Below, one piece after another: positions 7,459 through 11,314 of a stretch of DNA of 11,314 bases (the stretch's first letter is position 1; every line of letters begins with the position of its first letter). Position numbers and translations under genes: made by a program. The notes under the pieces were generated by a model. It ran no database searches. It was not told the origin of the DNA and saw nothing but the letters and a program-made list of their open reading frames with translations. Origin of the DNA: Acidobacteriota bacterium (GTDB lineage Bacteria; Acidobacteriota; Terriglobia; UBA7540); contig JAKAWN010000209.1 in the NCBI GenBank assembly GCA_021827245.1, positions 1 to 11,314 of the forward strand, given 5' to 3'.

Positions 7459-7465
7459 CCTCCTT
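7459..7465 (-). promoter_or_regulatory. Strong Shine-Dalgarno of the DUF438 gene
   Basis: The minus strand reads AAGGAGG, seven bases before the ATG at 7451. This near-consensus site decides the start and excludes the 47-residue extension to 7592 of the same frame. Confidence 0.85.
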
Positions 7466-7746
7466 TTCGTGTCCAATCAAAGCGTACCGACCAGCCGCGC
7501 TCATGATCGAGGACTTTTGTCACGCTTTTGCACAGGAGCGAAGCAAAACCCCTTGCGAGTAGGAGCGAATCGTCGGCCGGCGATGGGTGCATGTGCCCGA
7601 ATGGTGGTTGCCGGCTGTCTGGTCAGCGGGCGATTACCAGAATTAGCCAGACATAGCAAGTACAGAAACATGGAAGCGAGGCCATGCCCAGCGTCTGGCG
7701 GAGGGGGTGCCGGCGGCCCATGGCCCCATGTTCACGGCACGAGCAG

Positions 7747-7775
7747 TTTCACACCCAGGAACTGTGGTGTAAACT
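7747..7775 (+). promoter_or_regulatory. Weak sigma70-like promoter candidate for the glycosidase-like gene
   Basis: TTTCAC (7747-7752) and TAAACT (7770-7775) are separated by 17 bases. The -10 matches four of six consensus positions and the -35 matches poorly. It would give a leader of roughly 50 bases before the ATG at 7831. The spacing is right but the boxes are weak. Confidence 0.22.
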
Positions 7776-7819
7776 GTCTCATTTCGCTGGGTTCCAGAAC
7801 TCGGGCAGCTCAATTATCT

Positions 7820-7825
7820 GAGGGG
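7820..7825 (+). promoter_or_regulatory. Shine-Dalgarno of the glycosidase-like gene
   Basis: GAGGGG lies five bases before the ATG at 7831 and eight before the ATG at 7834. It supports a start at this double ATG, and both starts keep the twin-arginine motif near the N-terminus. Confidence 0.6.
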
Positions 7826-7830
7826 CACGG

Positions 7831-10800
7831 ATGATGAACCGACGCAAATTCCTTTCTGACTGTGCGGTAGCGGCTACTCTATCTAGCTCTGAATTATTGT
7901 TCCAAAGAAGTGTCTTCGGCCAGAGTCTGTTGCACGGCGAACGCCTGGATGTGTCGATGGTCGGGCGGCCGGTCGATCTGGCGTCCTCTGGCGAACTCCG
8001 ATCGTGGATCAGTCCGGGTGTCACTCCTTTTCTGGAATCTCATTCAATCACTGCTGGCAAGAAGGGGACAATACTGGACCTTGCAAGTGTGCCTTGGAAC
8101 CGTTCGGAGTTTGATGTTGGCGTTCAATGGCCTGAATTTCGGACAGTTGAAAAGGTCGTCGTTCAGTATGCATCGGAAGCCAAGGTCCCCGCTTTGGGGA
8201 AACTGTACTTAGAGTGCTGGAGGGGCATTAGCAGTTATCAAGGCGCATGGGAGGCAGTGCGGCAATCCGCGATAGAAGGAGCGGAGCTGCAACAGAACGG
8301 CCCGACATGGGCTTTTCTTTTTTCACCACGACGAACGTGCAAGGTTCGGTTGCGCTTTCAAGATCAAAAGAACGTGTCAATCAAGAAGCTTGCCGTATAC
8401 GGAAAGTCTTACTGGAAGTCGGGCGAGGTTCAGATCGAGTGGGGGCACCGCGGACCGGAAGCCTCTTACGACGGACATCTCGAGAGATATAACGGCGAAG
8501 TCCTGCAGACCAGGCCCCTCGGAAACACGCAGCCTGGAGAAGGCTTGTCTTGGATTTCCAGGGCCGGGGCGGGGAAGATTTCCGGCATTGTGGCAAAAGT
8601 CCTATATACGTCGGGGGAGCCGCAGGACCGCTCCATTTTGACGCTGCGAACAAAAGCCTGCGAAGTCTCTTTCCTGCCGGGGGAGGCTATAGAGCAGGAG
8701 CCCATCGATATACCTGACTGTGGTGTTTACGTCCGCAGCACTACTCTTAATTTGAGCAGGGCAGCCTACCGCAGGTTGAACCGTGGAAAGCAACGCATTA
8801 TTGATGCCGTAGCAGGACATCCCGAGCAAACCTTGGAGAACGCCTATCAACATATCCGCGCTAAGCGTGTAACCCTTTCCTTTGTCGGCGTTGATTCCAA
8901 TTGCCACAAATTCGGTATCGCTCCGGATGGACATCTGGTCGTGGGGTATAACGACCCGAGCTTCGGCCATCCCATGGTGCCAAAGTATGCCGTCTACTTT
9001 GACACGACAGACCAGTGGCCCTTGTTCGAAAAACCAATAAATGAGTTCAGCGGGCTATTCGTTCAGGAAAAAATGAAAGATCAGACGCTCGAAGATGGGT
9101 GGCTCCCCATCATCGGCACAACATGGAGCGAAAATGGACTTGCCTTTGAACGTACAGACTACGCTGTGCTGCAGAATTCCTCGGGGAATATTAATGAATC
9201 GCAGTTGAAGGGCAATGAGCCGGCCCTGATGATCTCCCGGCTGAAGATCCGCAATAACCAGACAATCCCAAACACCGGTAGCTATTACATCAAGCCTTGG
9301 AAGCCCACTAGTGGGCAGATGACCTATGGCAGCATCCCCGCAGACGTGAAGAATGTCTGGGTGATTGACTTAACCGGAAACACCGTGACCGTGATCGAGG
9401 GCGATGCCAGATATTCCATCTGCTACATAGACGTGCACGGCAGCGGGTCCGTCTCTCTTGTCCCCGAGTTAGGCGCCGCCAGGTATTCCCTGATGCTGAA
9501 TCCAGGCGAGGAACATGTGATCCATACGGTTATTCCTGGCCAGCCATTGCCTCATGCTGGCGGACCTTCTCCCCTTGAGGGACTTGATCACGAAAAGCTC
9601 CACCAGAGGACAAAAGAATATTGGAGGAACCTGCTGGCGGAAGGAATGCAGGTGCAAATCCCTGACCAGCACCTTCAGAACGTCTATAACGCCAGCTTAC
9701 ACCATTTCCTTCTGGCGCTCACGAAAGACGCGACTCGCGGGGAGTACTACCCGAACGCGGCCACCCTGTATTACGGCAGTATCGGAAGTGAAAGCAGCCC
9801 GGTGATGCGGGCGATGGACATGCGCGGCCTTCACACGCGCACTGAAAAATGTCTGCAAGCATGGCTCTCAACGCAAGGGGATTCCGCTCCCGCTGGAGAT
9901 TATGTGTCAAAGGCCGGGGGCTTTTATCACTTCTGGCCAAACTATACGATTGACCAGGGTCCCGTTCTGCGGACCTTAGCTGAACATTTCCAATACACGG
10001 GGGATAATGACTGGCTTCGGAAGGTTGCTCCTCAGATAGTCTCCGGATGTGACTTCATCATCAACGCACGGAAGCGGACGATGCACCTGCTTCCCAATGG
10101 CCGGAGACCCTTGTCTTATGGGCTTGCTCCCGCGGGTTGTATTGCAGATCCGCGCGATTGGGAATATAGCTTCATGTTGAACGGGTATTTCTATGTAGGT
10201 TTGAAGAAATCCGCTGAGGTTTTGAAAGAAATAGATCCGGCAAACTCCCGCCGGATTGCCGACGAATCTGCGGACTATTTGAGGGCTATTCGCAGAGCAC
10301 TAAAGGAAAGTGTAATTCTGTCGCCGGTTACGCGGCTGAGAGATAGCACCTCCGTGCCGGTGGTTCCTCCGTACCTGGGCCTTCGAGGTCTCAGCAGCGA
10401 AGTCAAGGATTCGGTGGATCCTGACCCGCGCCACGGTTATGCATACGATGTAACAATTGGACCACTTCATATTCTGAAGAGCGAGGTTGTGGAGCCCGAT
10501 AGCCTGGAAGTAACCTCGATGTTGAACTATTTCGAGGACCACTTCTTCCTATACACGCCGCTTCCTTCGCGTGTAGATCTGAACGAACTTGCTACGGATT
10601 GGTTTAATCTCGGGGGCTTTGGAAAGTTGCAGCCATACTATGTGCACTATCAGGAAGCATACCTGCTGCGCGATCAGATTCCCAATTTCCTGCGAGGATT
10701 TTTCAACACGCTGGCAGCTATTGCGGATCCAAAGACCCTTACTTTTCAGGAGGAAATAGATCGCGGCGGAGGGCAGCCCAACAAGACGCATGAGGAAAGC

Positions 10801-11169
10801 TGGTTTTTCCACCAATTTCGATTCATGCTCGTGATGGAAAGAGGAGGCGAATTATATCTGGCACGAGGTACGCCACGCCGCTGGTTGGAGGAAGGGCAGC
10901 GGATCGTGGTCCAGCGGGCGCCGAGTTATTTTGGAGAGATTTCGTATGCGATTCAGTCTCACGTAAAGGAAGGCCGAATCGAAGCGACCGTCAATCCTCC
11001 CAGCCGCAGCCGCCCAACGAAGCTGTTCTTGCGCCTGCGCCACCCCGCCGAAGCCCCGGTAAAAAGGGTAACGGTCAACGGCGAACTGTGGAAACAGTGT
11101 GATGCCGCAAAGGAGTGGATTGACCTGCCGAAAGAAAACGGACCGTTGAGGGTTGTGGCCTACTATTAA
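7831..11169 (+). CDS. Tat-exported multidomain protein with six-hairpin glycosidase-like core
   Basis: The product is a 1112-residue exported protein, probably a glycoside hydrolase or related sugar-active enzyme. The N-terminus (NRRKFL, residues 3-8) is a twin-arginine motif followed by a hydrophobic stretch, so it should be exported folded through the Tat system. Residues about 50-195 are beta-rich and resemble a discoidin-like sandwich. Residues about 195-600 are further beta-sandwich modules, like those that precede (alpha/alpha)6 catalytic barrels. Residues about 605-1000 have the helical-hairpin character of the six-hairpin glycosidases: LQNVYNASLHHFLLAL, then RAMDMRGLH (D663), TIDQGPVLRTLAEHFQYTGD (706-725, D708), and EESWFFHQF (988-996). 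A C-terminal beta domain with LARGTPRRWL follows to 1112. D663, D708 and E988/E989 are acidic candidates for catalysis, by position only. I cannot assign a numbered GH family. The ATG at 7831 has GAGGGG at 7820-7825; a second ATG at 7834 is equally possible. Confidence 0.88.
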   Translation: MMNRRKFLSDCAVAATLSSSELLFQRSVFGQSLLHGERLDVSMVGRPVDLASSGELRSWISPGVTPFLESHSITAGKKGTILDLASVPWNRSEFDVGVQWPEFRTVEKVVVQYASEAKVPALGKLYLECWRGISSYQGAWEAVRQSAIEGAELQQNGPTWAFLFSPRRTCKVRLRFQDQKNVSIKKLAVYGKSYWKSGEVQIEWGHRGPEASYDGHLERYNGEVLQTRPLGNTQPGEGLSWISRAGAGKISGIVAKVLYTSGEPQDRSILTLRTKACEVSFLPGEAIEQEPIDIPDCGVYVRSTTLNLSRAAYRRLNRGKQRIIDAVAGHPEQTLENAYQHIRAKRVTLSFVGVDSNCHKFGIAPDGHLVVGYNDPSFGHPMVPKYAVYFDTTDQWPLFEKPINEFSGLFVQEKMKDQTLEDGWLPIIGTTWSENGLAFERTDYAVLQNSSGNINESQLKGNEPALMISRLKIRNNQTIPNTGSYYIKPWKPTSGQMTYGSIPADVKNVWVIDLTGNTVTVIEGDARYSICYIDVHGSGSVSLVPELGAARYSLMLNPGEEHVIHTVIPGQPLPHAGGPSPLEGLDHEKLHQRTKEYWRNLLAEGMQVQIPDQHLQNVYNASLHHFLLALTKDATRGEYYPNAATLYYGSIGSESSPVMRAMDMRGLHTRTEKCLQAWLSTQGDSAPAGDYVSKAGGFYHFWPNYTIDQGPVLRTLAEHFQYTGDNDWLRKVAPQIVSGCDFIINARKRTMHLLPNGRRPLSYGLAPAGCIADPRDWEYSFMLNGYFYVGLKKSAEVLKEIDPANSRRIADESADYLRAIRRALKESVILSPVTRLRDSTSVPVVPPYLGLRGLSSEVKDSVDPDPRHGYAYDVTIGPLHILKSEVVEPDSLEVTSMLNYFEDHFFLYTPLPSRVDLNELATDWFNLGGFGKLQPYYVHYQEAYLLRDQIPNFLRGFFNTLAAIADPKTLTFQEEIDRGGGQPNKTHEESWFFHQFRFMLVMERGGELYLARGTPRRWLEEGQRIVVQRAPSYFGEISYAIQSHVKEGRIEATVNPPSRSRPTKLFLRLRHPAEAPVKRVTVNGELWKQCDAAKEWIDLPKENGPLRVVAYY

Positions 11170-11228
11170 GCACCGCAGGCCAGTGCCGCCCCGCAAAGCA
11201 AAGCCACGGAAATAACAAATGATGGAAA

Positions 11229-11253
11229 GGCGGGGTGACACGACAACCCCGCC
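11229..11253 (+). terminator. GC-rich perfect 8-bp stem-loop after the glycosidase-like gene
   Basis: GGCGGGGT (11229-11236) and ACCCCGCC (11246-11253) are perfect inverted repeats around a 9-base loop, about 60 bases past the stop codon. The stem is strong, but it is followed by GCCTGATTGATAG rather than a T-run, so it is a candidate terminator or 3'-end stabiliser, not a classical one. The remaining bases to the window end hold no gene that I can see. Confidence 0.45.
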
Positions 11254-11314
11254 GCCTGATTGATAGTCCGCGCTGAAGTCAGTGCCTCAAACTTCCTCAA
11301 GCATAGTTACATGA

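Larger units (their letters stand above)
7452..7830. other. Divergent intergenic region
   Basis: These 379 bases lie between the divergently transcribed DUF438 gene and the glycosidase-like gene and must hold both promoters. Visible elements are the DUF438 Shine-Dalgarno (7459-7465), an inverted repeat TTTTGC/GCAAAA (7526-7531 and 7543-7548), and an inverted repeat GTGCCG/CGGCAC (7707-7712 and 7735-7740) around a CATGG-CC-CCATG core. A weak sigma70-like pair, TTTCAC (7747-7752) and TAAACT (7770-7775), sits 17 bases apart upstream of the plus-strand gene. None is strong. A 121-codon frame crosses the region but looks non-coding. Confidence 0.5.

Noticed and set aside
7452..7592. N-terminal extension of the DUF438 protein to 7592
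   Set aside because: The extra 47 residues resemble no domain, and the strong Shine-Dalgarno at 7459-7465 would lie inside the gene.
7469..7834. A 121-codon plus-strand frame ending at the ATGATGA of the glycosidase-like gene
   Set aside because: It spans the promoter region of both divergent genes, has a glycine- and proline-rich low-complexity stretch, and lacks any recognisable motif. The stop/start overlap is probably chance.

Overview
The window looks like chromosomal DNA of a Gram-negative bacterium, most likely an acidobacterium (Acidobacteriota) related to the Solibacter/Koribacter type. The evidence is an outer-membrane Omp85 barrel followed by a TamB-type translocation protein, a secreted protein of a family I associate with acidobacterial genomes, a very large Tat-exported carbohydrate-active enzyme, and moderate GC with few strong sigma70 boxes. 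The lineage is inferred from protein style; no rRNA or marker gene is present.

Layout. (1) Positions 1-670, plus strand: the C-terminal part of an Omp85/BamA-TamA barrel, cut by the window edge and with an in-frame stop just upstream of the visible reading frame. (2) 766-4719, plus: tamB, a 1317-residue envelope-spanning protein ending in the conserved TamB domain. With the barrel gene it forms a probable tamA/bamA-tamB operon for outer-membrane protein or lipid transport. (3) 4720-5143: about 0.4 kb between convergent genes, holding at most one tiny candidate ORF on the minus strand. (4) 5144-6007, minus: a secreted 287-residue protein of unknown function whose ATG sits where a perfect TATAAT box would start transcription. 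(5) 6008-6194: a short gap with an 8-bp perfect stem-loop. (6) 6195-7451, minus: a DUF438-hemerythrin-PAS protein with a strong Shine-Dalgarno, probably a cytoplasmic redox or gas sensor. (7) 7452-7830: a divergent intergenic region. (8) 7831-11169, plus: a 1112-residue Tat-exported multidomain protein with a six-hairpin (alpha/alpha)6 glycosidase-like core. (9) 11170-11314: a tail with an 8-bp GC-rich hairpin, a possible terminator.

Only the first two genes have an evident functional link. The other three appear to be separate transcription units. The best candidates for undescribed biology are the large glycosidase-like protein, the secreted 287-residue family with its possibly leaderless message, and the DUF438 sensor with its altered hemerythrin ligands. 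I saw no rRNA, tRNA, CRISPR array, insertion sequence or phage gene.
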